Positions 1 through 8,830 of a stretch of 19,127 bases of DNA are shown piece after piece. Origin of the DNA: CAZTAO01 sp964611645 (GTDB lineage: Bacteria; Armatimonadota; UBA5829); the NCBI GenBank assembly GCA_964611645.1, contig CAZTAO010000074.1, forward strand, positions 1-19,127. Reading direction: 5' to 3'. Every line of letters starts with the position of its first letter. The stretch's first letter is position 1. The translations under genes were made by a program, and so were the position numbers. The notes beneath the pieces were generated by a model. The model was not told the DNA's origin. It did not search any database and was given only the letters and a program-made list of their open reading frames with translations.

Positions 1-55
1 CATACACAGAAAGTACAAGCCCTGCTCCAAGCCCTTTTCTAAAGCGATTGCCCTG
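1..55. mobile_element. Right end of a MITE/IS-like element, partial
   Basis: Bases 36-55 (TTTCTAAAGCGATTGCCCTG) are identical over 20 bases to the right terminus of the element at 8597-8782, and their inverse matches its left terminus over 18 bases. The orientation makes base 55 the outer end, so the rest of the element would lie at 1-35 and beyond the window. Bases 1-35 are only loosely like the interior of the other copy. The FG-GAP frame reads into this element at the CAG codon 55-53. The second end and the target duplication cannot be seen. Confidence 0.5.
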
Positions 56-1792
56 GTCCCCGAACAACACAAACACCTTCTGTCCGCTTACGGCAAGGTC
101 GAGATGCCCGTCGCGGTTCAGGTCTACCGGCGCTGCCGTGTATCCGCCGCCAGGCGTGGGGAGAGTGGTCTTTGACTCAGCAGACAAGCCTCTTGCACTT
201 CCCCAATAGATCAGACCAGCAGTACCGGGATAGAACAGGTCGGAGAAGCCGTCCGCGTTGAGGTCCGCAACGGCGAACGTGTCAGGCTGCCCGGCCGGTA
301 GCTCTACTCTGCGCTCTCGGCTGAACTGCCCTTCCCGATCACCCGTGTACACGAAGTAGTTGGGCGGAGCCATCGTGCCCTCTCGTTTGTTCATAAACGC
401 GACGTCTTTCGCGCCGTCGCCGTCGAGATCTGCAAGGACCACTCCAAATGCTCCCTGGGTAGGCAGGTCGGTCTTCAGGTTGGCGGAGAAGCCGTCCTTC
501 GCTCCCCAATACACGCGGGAGTCTGTGTTCAGCAGGCCACCCTTCTCCTGGTTGGCGAATACCAGGTCGTGATAGCCGTCACCGTTCAGGTCTCCGGCGG
601 CGCAGTCCTGGGCTGACTGGGTCGGCAGTTCCGCCCGGTTGGACGGGGCAAAACCCTGCGGGCTATTCCAGTACACATAGGAAGTCCGCTCGCCGGTAGC
701 GTTCATGAGGGTCCCCCGGCCGCAGGAGAATACCACATCCGGGAGGCCATCGCGGTTAAGGTCAGAGATCACGCACCCCGAAGTGCTGGAAGTGGGGAGT
801 TCCGCGCGCCTGGAGGTTGAATATCCGTTCTTGCTGCCCCAGTAGACGAACGAGTTGACGGCATATAGCTCGACTACGTCGCCGTGCATCGAGGCCGTCT
901 TGCCCGTCATCTTGCACCTATTCGCCAAGACTATATCGGGGAAGCTGTCGTTGTTGAGGTCACCAACCGCAACATCGGAGGACCCCAGTCCCGGCAGAAA
1001 GAGGCTTCGCTTCTCGCTGAACCGGCCCTTGCCGTCATTGTAGTAGATATTCGCTCCGCCCTCATCGCCCTCGTTGCCTTCCACGGAAAAGACTATGTCG
1101 TCGATATGGTCACCATCGACATCGGCGATAGCCACCGACGTGGCATTGATGGTCTTCAGTTCCAGCCGTCGTGATGGCTTGAACCCGTTCTCGCCGCCGA
1201 AGTACACGAACGACCTCTGCCGCCGGTCGTATGTCATGTGGTAGTCACATCCGGCGTTGGCGAAGACTATGTCCGGCCAGCCATCACCGTTAAGATCCGA
1301 CACGGCAGCACCCATCGCGGCTTCGGTGGGCAGTCCCATCCTGCGAGATGCGCTGAGGCCGTCCTTGCCGCCCCAGTAGATGAACGAGTCCAGGTTGTCC
1401 TTCTCGCCGTCGAACCTGTTGCACACTATCAGGTCGGTGAAACCGTCCTTGTTCAGGTCCGCTGCAGTCCCGGCCACGCAGCCCTCAGCAGGCAGGGAAA
1501 GCCGCCGCTGGCGCGAGAACCCATCCTTGCCCGCGAAGTAAACAAACAGATCGGGAGTCTCGGTGTAGTCCTGGGGGCAGGTGACGGGAAGGTCGAACGC
1601 GCCGTCCCCGTTGAAGTCCCACGTGTTAGCCAGGCGCACCGACCCGTCGGCAGCGACATAGCTATTGACGCCGCCGTCGGAAAGAACCCCCTGGTTGAAG
1701 TCGTCGAAAGAACTCACCGTCCACGAGTCACCAGCCGCCGAAAGCGAGCACAAGAGTATCAGTGGAATGATTGCGAGTAGCGTTCTGCCCAA
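1..1792 (-). CDS. Secreted FG-GAP/VCBS repeat protein, partial at left edge
   Basis: The minus-strand frame is open from the left edge to a TTG at 1792-1790. There is no ATG or GTG in frame for at least 60 bases upstream, so TTG is the likely start, although its ribosome site is weak. The N-terminus (LGRTLLAIIPLILLCSLSAAG) reads as a signal peptide. About 590 residues follow with ten visible Asp-rich calcium-loop motifs spaced about 50-70 residues apart, such as DFNGDGAFDLPV, DLNKDGFTDLIV, DLNGDGWPDIVF, DVDGDHIDDIVF, DLNRDGLPDVVF, DLNGDGYHDLVF and DLNRDGHLDLAV. They alternate with FVYFGGENGF- or VYWGAKDGF-like blades. This is the FG-GAP/VCBS beta-propeller pattern of exported calcium-binding proteins. 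No catalytic domain is visible, so binding or adhesion is inferred. The last 18 codons (55-1) lie in a sequence matching a transposon-like end, so the gene may be interrupted there. Confidence 0.85.
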   Translation of the reverse strand, partial: MGRTLLAIIPLILLCSLSAAGDSWTVSSFDDFNQGVLSDGGVNSYVAADGSVRLANTWDFNGDGAFDLPVTCPQDYTETPDLFVYFAGKDGFSRQRRLSLPAEGCVAGTAADLNKDGFTDLIVCNRFDGEKDNLDSFIYWGGKDGLSASRRMGLPTEAAMGAAVSDLNGDGWPDIVFANAGCDYHMTYDRRQRSFVYFGGENGFKPSRRLELKTINATSVAIADVDGDHIDDIVFSVEGNEGDEGGANIYYNDGKGRFSEKRSLFLPGLGSSDVAVGDLNNDSFPDIVLANRCKMTGKTASMHGDVVELYAVNSFVYWGSKNGYSTSRRAELPTSSTSGCVISDLNRDGLPDVVFSCGRGTLMNATGERTSYVYWNSPQGFAPSNRAELPTQSAQDCAAGDLNGDGYHDLVFANQEKGGLLNTDSRVYWGAKDGFSANLKTDLPTQGAFGVVLADLDGDGAKDVAFMNKREGTMAPPNYFVYTGDREGQFSRERRVELPAGQPDTFAVADLNADGFSDLFYPGTAGLIYWGSARGLSAESKTTLPTPGGGYTAAPVDLNRDGHLDLAVSGQKVFVLFGDQGNRFRKGLGAGLVLSVY

Positions 1793-1948
1793 GTTGCATT
1801 GAGATCGATGTGGTATGGTATAGCCCAATGTAGTACCTCAGATGTGTTATCCGTCCCGCCGTGCACAGCCACCTGTGTCGAGTGGAGTTGGATGGTTCAT
1901 TATACTGCATTTCGGAAACGGGGCGCTGACTGGCGGCACTTCGCCTAT

Positions 1949-1978
1949 TTGATTCATGGCAGGCGCATAGATTATCAT
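1949..1978 (+). promoter_or_regulatory. Candidate sigma70 promoter for the histidine kinase gene
   Basis: TTGATT at 1949-1954 and TATCAT at 1973-1978 are separated by 18 bases, about 90 bases before the kinase ATG. The intergenic region 1793-2068 is divergent. On the minus strand a TATAAT at 1904-1899 could serve the FG-GAP gene, but no good -35 partner was found. Nothing else was recognised in this 276-base gap. Confidence 0.4.
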
Positions 1979-2068
1979 AGTACATTCAATGAATCTGGCT
2001 CGTTCTGTCTGCTCGACCGGTTTCCGGAGACGGCGCGGGGCCTAAGCAGGTTGTGGTGGTAGTTAGTA

Positions 2069-4231
2069 ATGTCCATTAAGACCAAGACCCTGGTCAGCAT
2101 CGGGATTGTGTACATCTGCCTGATAGCGGTTCTCTACGTGAGCGCCCGCAGCAGCCTTCTGAGCCGGTTTGCCGATGACGAGAAGCAGCAGGTTGCATCG
2201 AGCCTGGAGAGTGTCCGGGGGGTGTTCGACAATCGCTACAAGGAGATGGGCAAGGTTGCCGACGACTGGGCCACCTGGGATGAGACCAGTGGGTTCGCCC
2301 GGCAGCCCGGGCTGGACTACGTAAAGTCGAGCTTGGGGCCAGAGACTTTCACGGGGCTGGGGCTGAACCTGATAGCGGTGCTGGACGCCAAGGGCAATAT
2401 TCTCTACGGCAAGGCTTACGTCGGGCCCCAAGGCTCTATGCCAGGCAAAGTAGTTCCACTCAGCCAGGAAATCCTCCAGCATCTCAGTCAGTCGCCCCGC
2501 CTGAAGCTGGACTCGGTCAACTCCAGAGTCGATGGCGTGATAATGCTCAAGGCAAACCCTCTGTGCATAGTCGCAAGGCCCATCCCGGGCCGGCGAGACA
2601 GGAATGTACTGCGTGGCACACTGGTTTTCGGCAAGGAACTGGACAGAGCCGATATTGGGAAGCTTGCCAATGTCACTACCCCATCTCTCACGATCCAAAG
2701 ACTCGACCAGGGATCGCTCATGCCGGACTTCCAGCGCGCCCGCGCGTTGTTCACACCTGGCAAGACAACAGTAGTCAGCCCGCTGAGCAATCAGACAATC
2801 GCCGGCTACTCGCTCATATCCGATATCTACGGCAAGCCGGCAATGCTGGTCCGCATAGACATGCCCCGAACGGCCTACAGTATGGCGCTGCACGGCGTCT
2901 CCTACTTCCTGCTTGCATTGCTTGTGTTCGGAGTAGCTTTCGGGGCGGTTAGCGTCTGGGTGCTCGAAAGGCTGGTGCTCAGCAGAGTCGGCCACCTGAG
3001 CCGCAGCGTGGCGCTCATAGGCAGGCATGGCCAGTCCAGGGCGAGGGTGGAGATGCCCGGTCGGGACGAGCTCTCCAGCCTGGCTGTCGAGATCAACAAC
3101 ATGCTCGATTCCCTGCACCAGTCTGAGGAAAGGCTCCGCATAACCAAACACAGCGTGGACACCGCGGCAGGGGCTGTATTCTGGGCGGAAGCAGACGGTC
3201 GGCTGAACTACGCCAACGACGCCCTGTGCAAGCTCCTTGGCTACTCGCGTGAAGAACTGCTCCGCAAGAGAGTCTTTGACATCGATGCGCAGATATCCGA
3301 GCACACATGGCCCCGGGAGTGGGACAGGATGAAGTCGGTTGGGTCGAGGACCGGGGAAAGCTCGCTGAGAACCAGGAGCAGGGCGTTGGTGCCCGTGGAA
3401 CTCACAGCGAACTACCTGGAATACGACGGCAATGAGTACTTCTTCGCGTTCGTTACCGATATAACCAAACGCAAGCAGGTCGAGGAAGAGATACGAAGCC
3501 TGAACGAAGATCTGGAACGCAGAGTTGCCGAGCGGACCGCACAGTTGGAGGAAGCCAACCGCGAACTGGAGGCGTTCTCCTACTCGGTGTCCCACGACCT
3601 TCGCGCTCCGCTGCGGGCGATAAACGGCTTCTCCCAGGCTCTGATCGAGGAATACTCCAGCAAACTGGACGAGGATGCCAAAGGATACCTGGATATTGTT
3701 TCCAGGAACGCGAAGCACCTCAGCTTGCTTATCGATGACCTCCTGCGGTTCTCCAGAATGAGCCGCGAGCCACTGCAGAAGAAGACTGTCAACGTTGCGG
3801 AGATGGTGGACGAAGTGCTCAGCGACCTGAAGGGTGATCTCGCCGGTCGCAACATAGACTTGATAAAGACCGATATGCCCGAGTGCAGGGGGGACCAGAT
3901 GCTGCTGAGGCAAGTGTATGTGAACCTGCTTTCAAATGCCATCAAGTTCACCCGCGAGAAAGACCCGGCGGTGATCTCAATCGGCTCGGAAACTCAGGAC
4001 GGTGAGCTTGTCTACTATGTCAAAGACAACGGCACCGGGTTTGATATGGACTACTCGGACCGACTTTTCGGCGTCTTCCAGCGGCTGCACTCCGAGGAGT
4101 ACGAAGGAACCGGAGTTGGGCTGGCTATAGTCCAGCGCATAATCCACAGGCACGGCGGCAGAATCTGGGCGCACGGGGAAGTGGGCCAGGGAGCCCAGTT
4201 CTACTTCACCCTGCCGGACACGGGACTGTAG
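2069..4231 (+). CDS. Membrane sensor histidine kinase (CHASE4-like, HAMP, PAS, HisKA, HATPase)
   Basis: A 720-residue two-component sensor kinase. Transmembrane helix 1 is at about residues 8-26 and helix 2 at about 275-299. They flank an extracytoplasmic sensor of about 245 residues whose DDWATWDETSGF motif fits CHASE4-type domains. A HAMP linker follows (about 300-352), then a PAS domain (about 357-470, ending ITKRKQ), a coiled segment (ERRVAERTAQLEEANRELE) and the core. The phospho-acceptor is H509 in SVSHDLRAPLRAI. The N box is NLLSNAIKFT, the G1 box DNGTGFD and the G2 region GTGVGLAI, as in phytochrome-type (HPK1-like) kinases. All catalytic boxes look intact. No response regulator is adjacent, so the partner is unknown. 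The ATG has no clear Shine-Dalgarno sequence, but the first helix starts right after it. The gene converges on the GH39-like gene with a 21-base gap. Confidence 0.93.
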   Translation: MSIKTKTLVSIGIVYICLIAVLYVSARSSLLSRFADDEKQQVASSLESVRGVFDNRYKEMGKVADDWATWDETSGFARQPGLDYVKSSLGPETFTGLGLNLIAVLDAKGNILYGKAYVGPQGSMPGKVVPLSQEILQHLSQSPRLKLDSVNSRVDGVIMLKANPLCIVARPIPGRRDRNVLRGTLVFGKELDRADIGKLANVTTPSLTIQRLDQGSLMPDFQRARALFTPGKTTVVSPLSNQTIAGYSLISDIYGKPAMLVRIDMPRTAYSMALHGVSYFLLALLVFGVAFGAVSVWVLERLVLSRVGHLSRSVALIGRHGQSRARVEMPGRDELSSLAVEINNMLDSLHQSEERLRITKHSVDTAAGAVFWAEADGRLNYANDALCKLLGYSREELLRKRVFDIDAQISEHTWPREWDRMKSVGSRTGESSLRTRSRALVPVELTANYLEYDGNEYFFAFVTDITKRKQVEEEIRSLNEDLERRVAERTAQLEEANRELEAFSYSVSHDLRAPLRAINGFSQALIEEYSSKLDEDAKGYLDIVSRNAKHLSLLIDDLLRFSRMSREPLQKKTVNVAEMVDEVLSDLKGDLAGRNIDLIKTDMPECRGDQMLLRQVYVNLLSNAIKFTREKDPAVISIGSETQDGELVYYVKDNGTGFDMDYSDRLFGVFQRLHSEEYEGTGVGLAIVQRIIHRHGGRIWAHGEVGQGAQFYFTLPDTGL

Positions 4232-4252
4232 TTCCCGCCCTTATGGAGAGGG

Positions 4253-6307
4253 TTACTTCTCCGCCACAAGCTCGACCATCGCGACCGAGAATCCCGGCAC
4301 GCTAAGCTTGGCCTGGCCATTCCTCAGCACAACAGCCTCCGGCTTCGGCAGCTTGCTGGCTTCCATCAGCGCAGACTGCTGCTCCGGGCTGAGAGGGTTA
4401 GGCGAGCCGAGTTCCAGCCATTTCACGTATGGGTCGCACTCGCCCTGCGCTATCCGCACGACCTCACACTTCCACTCACCCTTGGGAAGCCCCGGCAGCT
4501 TCAGCGTAACGGCAGTATCGTATTGCGGCCTCTCGTAGTCCTCGATGAGGTTGTAGAGCATGACCCAAGCCCGCTTGCGGTCTCGTGACACGCACGCTAC
4601 GCCGCCAACAGGGTCGTTGGAACTGGCGCACTTTACCCTCGTCCCGCTCATTCGGCTGAGAAGCTCAAACGCTCTTGCGCTGGGTTTCGGGATGGTGGTC
4701 TGGGTGTACATGCTCAGGTCGCCTCGGAAGCCCTGCATTTTGCCGTAGGGCGTCTCGGTGAGGCAGAACGGGAAGTTCAGGGTGATTCCGTAGTCCAGAA
4801 ACGTGCGAATCGCCATTGTTCGAAACGCGGCGTCGTAGGGGCGGTCGTGCGGGTCGAACAAGTTTGATGAGCATCCCCATTCCGTGATGAGCAGCGGCAG
4901 CTTCGAGTATTGCGGGTGCTTCTTCACCGCCGACTTCACCTTGTTGAGCGATATCTTCAGTGCATCAAAGAGCGGCATTCCGGTGCCTACAGTGTAGATG
5001 TGCCATGAGAAGTAATCGGTGCGGGCGCCCGTCTTGCCGGTAGCGTCGTTCTTGCCCCTGGCGCAGTGCTCAAGGAAGGGCTCCGCCCACCACGGCCCCG
5101 CTCCGCCGACTCCACCGATGGTAATCTTGGAATCGGCACGTGTGGCCCCGGCAACTGCATGATCGTAGATCTTGAGATACTGCTCCAACGTGCCCTCGAA
5201 GTAGTGCGTGGCGTCAGGCTCGTTCCACACCTCGAAGTACCAGTTGTGAATTGCGCTGCCCCATTTGTCGCGGCAGTGTTTCACCACCTGGTAACACAAC
5301 TCCTGCCACCTCAGCAGCGCCTCGCGGTCTTTGGGTGGATAGGGGTTGGACCAACTTTTGCCGGAGTACTTGCCCGCAAGCTCGATAGGCATGGTCTCCA
5401 ATACCACCACCGGCAGCATCCCGCACTCCAACAGCGCCCCAATGCCATCGTCAAAGAACTTCCAGTTGTACTGCGGGTTGCCCTGGGCATCTTCAGAGTA
5501 TACGCGCACGCTGAACACGCACTCGTGCAGCCGGACATACTTGAAGCCGATCTTCTTCGCCTCCCGCATAGCCGCCTTGCCCGACGGGGTTGCGGCGCGG
5601 TCCGGATAGTTCGCGTCAGTGCCGACCCAGTTGTGCCTGAATTCGCCAAGGCTCTTGCCGAAATCGACAGTCACAGTAGCCTTTCCGAGGTCCTCCACGC
5701 GGTTGGCGAGGCTGAGCTCGTCCTCGACCAGTTCGAAACTGATGTCATCGAACCAAGCCGTGCCCTTGGAGTCACCCCACATGTGGCAGACCAGCCTGAC
5801 GTACTTCACCGTGCGCGAGAGCCGAAACTCCCCACGGTACTCTGTCCAGTCGGATGTGCCATTCTTGAGCATGATGTCCGTATGGCCGATATTCCTGCCG
5901 CCGGAGTCGTAGCTGTTGACCTGGACCGCAGCCATCAGCCAATCCATTGTCCCGGCCACCACATCCTGAGTCTTCATCCACGCAGAGACCTTGATGAGTT
6001 GGCCACGGTAGGGGATGGCGGGAGTGCTGACGCCGGTCCTGCTGTCCTCGCTGCCCCGCCCGTTCCCGGACTGCACCCGCAGGCTGGTCTTCCCTGAATG
6101 AGACACAGTCGTGTCCAGCGCAACCGAAGAGGGATCAGCCGTCATGACCTCCCAGTTCTTCAGTTGGCTTAGGTCGGAAACCTCAAAGCCTTCTTTGATA
6201 TCGACTCTAGCGGGCGCGCTGAATACTGCCACTGCGGCAGAAACGCACACTGCACACCAAAGGGACACCCAAATGGTAGCCGTAAACCAGCGATTCCTAT
6301 TTATCAC
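4253..6307 (-). CDS. Secreted GH39-like glycoside hydrolase with N-terminal carbohydrate-binding domain
   Basis: The frame extends up to a GTG at 6391. The GTG at 6307 is preferred because GGAAAGG lies 8 bases upstream and the protein then starts with a clean signal peptide (INRNRWFTATIWVSLWCAVCVSAAVAVFSA). An ATG at 6337 is the alternative. After cleavage, about residues 34-190 form a jelly-roll-like carbohydrate-binding domain (EGFEVSDLSQLKNW to GTAWFDDISFEL). Next come a TIM barrel (about 205-540) and a C-terminal beta domain. The acid/base is probably E363 in FEVWNEPD and the nucleophile E476 in LLITEWG. The spacing and motifs fit clan GH-A and are closest by eye to GH39 (beta-xylosidase/alpha-iduronidase type). 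Substrate is not determined: xylan-derived or other uronic or pentose glycans are possible. It is exported, unlike the three glycan enzymes at 9950-16472, so it probably works on polymer outside the cytoplasm. Confidence 0.85.
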   Translation of the reverse strand: MINRNRWFTATIWVSLWCAVCVSAAVAVFSAPARVDIKEGFEVSDLSQLKNWEVMTADPSSVALDTTVSHSGKTSLRVQSGNGRGSEDSRTGVSTPAIPYRGQLIKVSAWMKTQDVVAGTMDWLMAAVQVNSYDSGGRNIGHTDIMLKNGTSDWTEYRGEFRLSRTVKYVRLVCHMWGDSKGTAWFDDISFELVEDELSLANRVEDLGKATVTVDFGKSLGEFRHNWVGTDANYPDRAATPSGKAAMREAKKIGFKYVRLHECVFSVRVYSEDAQGNPQYNWKFFDDGIGALLECGMLPVVVLETMPIELAGKYSGKSWSNPYPPKDREALLRWQELCYQVVKHCRDKWGSAIHNWYFEVWNEPDATHYFEGTLEQYLKIYDHAVAGATRADSKITIGGVGGAGPWWAEPFLEHCARGKNDATGKTGARTDYFSWHIYTVGTGMPLFDALKISLNKVKSAVKKHPQYSKLPLLITEWGCSSNLFDPHDRPYDAAFRTMAIRTFLDYGITLNFPFCLTETPYGKMQGFRGDLSMYTQTTIPKPSARAFELLSRMSGTRVKCASSNDPVGGVACVSRDRKRAWVMLYNLIEDYERPQYDTAVTLKLPGLPKGEWKCEVVRIAQGECDPYVKWLELGSPNPLSPEQQSALMEASKLPKPEAVVLRNGQAKLSVPGFSVAMVELVAEK

Positions 6308-6444
6308 AACGTGCACCTTTCCAAGGGAATAGATCATAGTATTGAGCCGTCTATTGGCCAGTTGACAGTCGATTGTTCCACGCCGACCCACCGTTTTCCT
6401 GCACAGACCGTTCCCACCTCGCAGCCCGGTAGACCCTCGTTTCG

Positions 6445-6473
6445 TTGACTTCCCGGCGTACCATATCTAACAT
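6445..6473 (+). promoter_or_regulatory. Candidate sigma70 promoter of ligA
   Basis: TTGACT at 6445-6450 and TAACAT at 6468-6473 are separated by exactly 17 bases, about 40 bases before the ligA start. A short leader would carry the ribosome site AGGGAG at 6501-6506. The divergent gap 6308-6514 showed no convincing minus-strand promoter for the GH39-like gene. Confidence 0.6.
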
Positions 6474-6514
6474 GGTGCTATCTGGAAACTCCATTGCCAG
6501 AGGGAGAGCGAAGC

Positions 6515-8566
6515 GTGACCACACCAAGCCTATTCGATGACCAGGTTCCGGCGGAGGTATTTGCTCGGGTGCAGGCTCTGCGCGAGCAGATCGACCGCGC
6601 GAACTATCTGTACTACAGCAAAGACCAGCCCGAGATCTCGGACGCCACATACGATGCCCTTATGCGGGAGCTTGTGGAGCTTGAGACCAGGTACCCGCAG
6701 GCTGTTTCTCCGGACTCGCCGACGCATCGGGTCGGAGCCGCGCCTCAGGCCCAGTTCGCTGCACTGCGCCACGCGGTCCCGCTGCTCAGCCTTGCCAACG
6801 CCACCAGCGATGAAGACATGCGCGCGTTCGATGCTCGCTGCAAGAAGCTGCTGGGCCTGCCTGAGGGCGAGGAGATCGAGTATATCTGCGAGCTGAAGTT
6901 CGACGGCCTCGCAGTGTCTCTTGTATACGAGAACGGCGTGTTGGTCTCCGGGGCCACGCGGGGGGATGGTTATCAGGGGGAGGATATCACCCCCAACCTC
7001 AAGACTGTCCGCAGCATCCCTCTCAGCATTCGCCACTCCAAGACTCAAGTCCCGGGCATTCTGGATGTGCGCGGCGAAGTAGTCCTGCCGCACGAGGAGT
7101 TTCGGCGGATCAACGAGGAACGCGAACTCTCCGGGGAAGCCACTTTCGCCAACCCCCGAAACGCCGCTGCGGGGTCGCTGCGCCAGTTGGACAGCCGCAT
7201 CACCGCAAAGCGCGGGCTGCGGATGTACTGCTATGGCATCGGCAGGTCAGAGGGGGTGACATTCCCCACCCAGCGCGAGGCGCTCTCTGCTCTTGATGCG
7301 TGGGGGTTCCAGGTCAACCCAAACGTCAAGGTCTGCCGGAATGTGGACGAGGTGCTGGAGTACCTGGCCGAGTGGGCAGGCAAGAAAAGCTCTCTGGACT
7401 ACGACATCGACGGCATCGTTGTGAAGATCAACTCCCTGGAGATCCAGAACACCCTCGGCGCGGTGTCCAGGAGCCCCAGGTGGGCGGTTGCATACAAGTA
7501 CCCGGCGCAGCAGGCGACCACAATAGTGCGCGATATCCGCGTGCAGGTTGGACGGACAGGCGCGCTTACCCCGGTGGCCGACCTGGAGCCTGTGGAGGTG
7601 GGCGGTGTCACAGTCTCCCACGCTACCCTGCACAACGAGTCGGAGGTCCGCCGCAAGGACGTACGGATCGGTGACACGGTGGTAGTGCAGCGGGCGGGCG
7701 AGGTCATTCCCGAGGTGGTGGAAGTCCAGTTGGACAAGCGCACCGGCGCGGAACGAGAGTTCACCATGCCGACTCACTGCCCGGTCTGCGGGTCGGATGT
7801 GGAGAAAGCCGAAGACGAAGCTGTGGCGCGGTGTGTTGGCGGGTTGGCGTGCCCCGCGCAGGTCAAAGGCGCGGCGATCCACTTTGCTTCCAGAAACGCA
7901 ATGAATGTAGACGGCGTCGGGCCCTCGCTCATCGATCAACTGATAGACAAAGAGCTCATCCACGACCCCGCCGATCTCTACTACCTCACGGTAGACCAGG
8001 TCGCTTCGCTGGAGCGGATGGGAGAGAAGTCCGCAAGCAACGTGATCAGTGCCATCGAGGGCAGCAAGTCCGCTTCGCTGGCGAGGGTGATCTATGCACT
8101 GGGGATAAGGCACGTGGGGGAAAGCACCGCCGCCGCCCTGGCAGCCGAATTCGGCAGCATCCAGCGGTTGATGGACGCCCCGCAGGAGGACCTGGCGGCT
8201 GTCAGGGACATTGGCCCGGTGGTCTCGGAAAGCGTGGCCGCGTTCCTGGCACAGCACACCACCCGAGAGGTGATCTCCAAGCTGATCGAGGCAGGCATCA
8301 ACCCGACAGTGGAGGTCCGCGAGAAGACCGGGGCGTTCAAGGGGATGACGGTGGTCTTCACCGGCGCGATGGAGACAATGACCCGGGAAGACGCCGAAGC
8401 CATCGTCCGCTCGCAAGGCGGAACAGCCTCCTCATCGGTCTCCAGCAAGACCGACCTGGTAGTGGCAGGCGAGAAAGCCGGCTCCAAGCTGGCCAAAGCG
8501 CAGAACTTGGGAGTGCGTGTGATCTCCGAAGCGGAGTTTAGGGAGATGCTGGGCGCGCGGTCGTAA
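6515..8566 (+). CDS. ligA: NAD-dependent DNA ligase
   Basis: This enzyme seals nicks in duplex DNA using NAD+ and is essential for Okazaki-fragment joining and repair in the cytoplasm. GTG at 6515 is chosen over an in-frame TTG at 6494 because AGGGAG sits 8 bases before it and the protein then begins TTPSLFDDQVPAEV. The 683 residues are the usual full length. The Ia domain (YYSKDQPEISDATYD) comes first, then the adenylation domain with catalytic K128 in CELKFDGLAVSL. The OB fold follows. The zinc finger C422, C425, C440, C446 has the same spacing as the E. coli enzyme. Helix-hairpin-helix repeats (about 445-600) and a BRCT domain (about 605-683, KGMTVVFTGAM to SEAEFREML) complete it. All parts look intact. 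It is divergent from the GH39-like gene and convergent with the zinc-ribbon gene, and no functional link to the carbohydrate genes is evident. Confidence 0.98.
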   Translation: MTTPSLFDDQVPAEVFARVQALREQIDRANYLYYSKDQPEISDATYDALMRELVELETRYPQAVSPDSPTHRVGAAPQAQFAALRHAVPLLSLANATSDEDMRAFDARCKKLLGLPEGEEIEYICELKFDGLAVSLVYENGVLVSGATRGDGYQGEDITPNLKTVRSIPLSIRHSKTQVPGILDVRGEVVLPHEEFRRINEERELSGEATFANPRNAAAGSLRQLDSRITAKRGLRMYCYGIGRSEGVTFPTQREALSALDAWGFQVNPNVKVCRNVDEVLEYLAEWAGKKSSLDYDIDGIVVKINSLEIQNTLGAVSRSPRWAVAYKYPAQQATTIVRDIRVQVGRTGALTPVADLEPVEVGGVTVSHATLHNESEVRRKDVRIGDTVVVQRAGEVIPEVVEVQLDKRTGAEREFTMPTHCPVCGSDVEKAEDEAVARCVGGLACPAQVKGAAIHFASRNAMNVDGVGPSLIDQLIDKELIHDPADLYYLTVDQVASLERMGEKSASNVISAIEGSKSASLARVIYALGIRHVGESTAAALAAEFGSIQRLMDAPQEDLAAVRDIGPVVSESVAAFLAQHTTREVISKLIEAGINPTVEVREKTGAFKGMTVVFTGAMETMTREDAEAIVRSQGGTASSSVSSKTDLVVAGEKAGSKLAKAQNLGVRVISEAEFREMLGARS

Positions 8567-8596
8567 CACACAAACCCCCCTGCCCCCCTTATCAGG

Positions 8597-8782
8597 CAGG
8601 GCAATCGCTTTAGAGATTCGATACAACTTATAGCACCCGAATTGCACATGGAGAGACAGTGTTGGACATGCCAACTAGGCGTGGACTGCCGAAAACCGGT
8701 TCCACCAGAACCATCATCGGACCACGCAAAGTTGCGAATTTGCCCCCAAAAGCCCTCCAAAGTTTCTAAAGCGATTGCCCTG
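8597..8782. mobile_element. 186-bp MITE-like element with 18-bp inverted ends and 9-bp target duplication
   Basis: The left end begins CAGGGCAATCGCTTTAGA (8597-8614) and the right end is its exact inverse (8765-8782). Directly outside both ends lies the same nine bases, CTTATCAGG, at 8588-8596 and 8783-8791, which is a perfect target-site duplication. The 150-base interior holds no plausible gene, so movement would need a transposase supplied elsewhere. A 9-bp duplication occurs in several IS groups (for example IS1, and the IS10/IS50 members of the IS4 family). The parent IS was not recognised. A matching end lies at 36-55. Confidence 0.8.
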
Positions 8783-8812
8783 CTTATCAGGGGGGAAGGG
8801 TGGTGCGTTCTT

Positions 8813-8830
8813 CCTCCCTGATAAGGGAGG
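8813..8830. terminator. Candidate bidirectional terminator hairpin between ligA and the zinc-ribbon gene
   Basis: CCTCCCT (8813-8819), loop GATA, AGGGAGG (8824-8830) form a perfect 7-bp stem, followed by GTAGGGTGGG and TTTT on the plus strand. It lies between two convergent genes and is half of the larger palindrome. Before the MITE arrived, the other half (a CCCCCC/GGGGGG stem around TTATCA) would have been a second hairpin. Confidence 0.5.

Noticed and set aside
2063..3913. 616-codon open frame antisense to the histidine kinase
   Set aside because: The plus-strand kinase has all catalytic motifs. The antisense translation shows no recognisable domain and is typical of long shadow frames in GC-rich DNA.
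4232..4252. Terminator between the kinase and the GH39-like gene
   Set aside because: The 21-base gap offers only a 3-bp CCC/GGG pairing, which is too weak to support a terminator.
5066..6097. 343-codon plus-strand frame opposite the GH39-like gene
   Set aside because: The minus strand carries the signal peptide and both catalytic motifs. The plus frame has no recognisable content.
7247..8416. 389-codon minus-strand frame inside ligA
   Set aside because: It lies wholly within an intact ligA and shows no domain, so it is a shadow frame.
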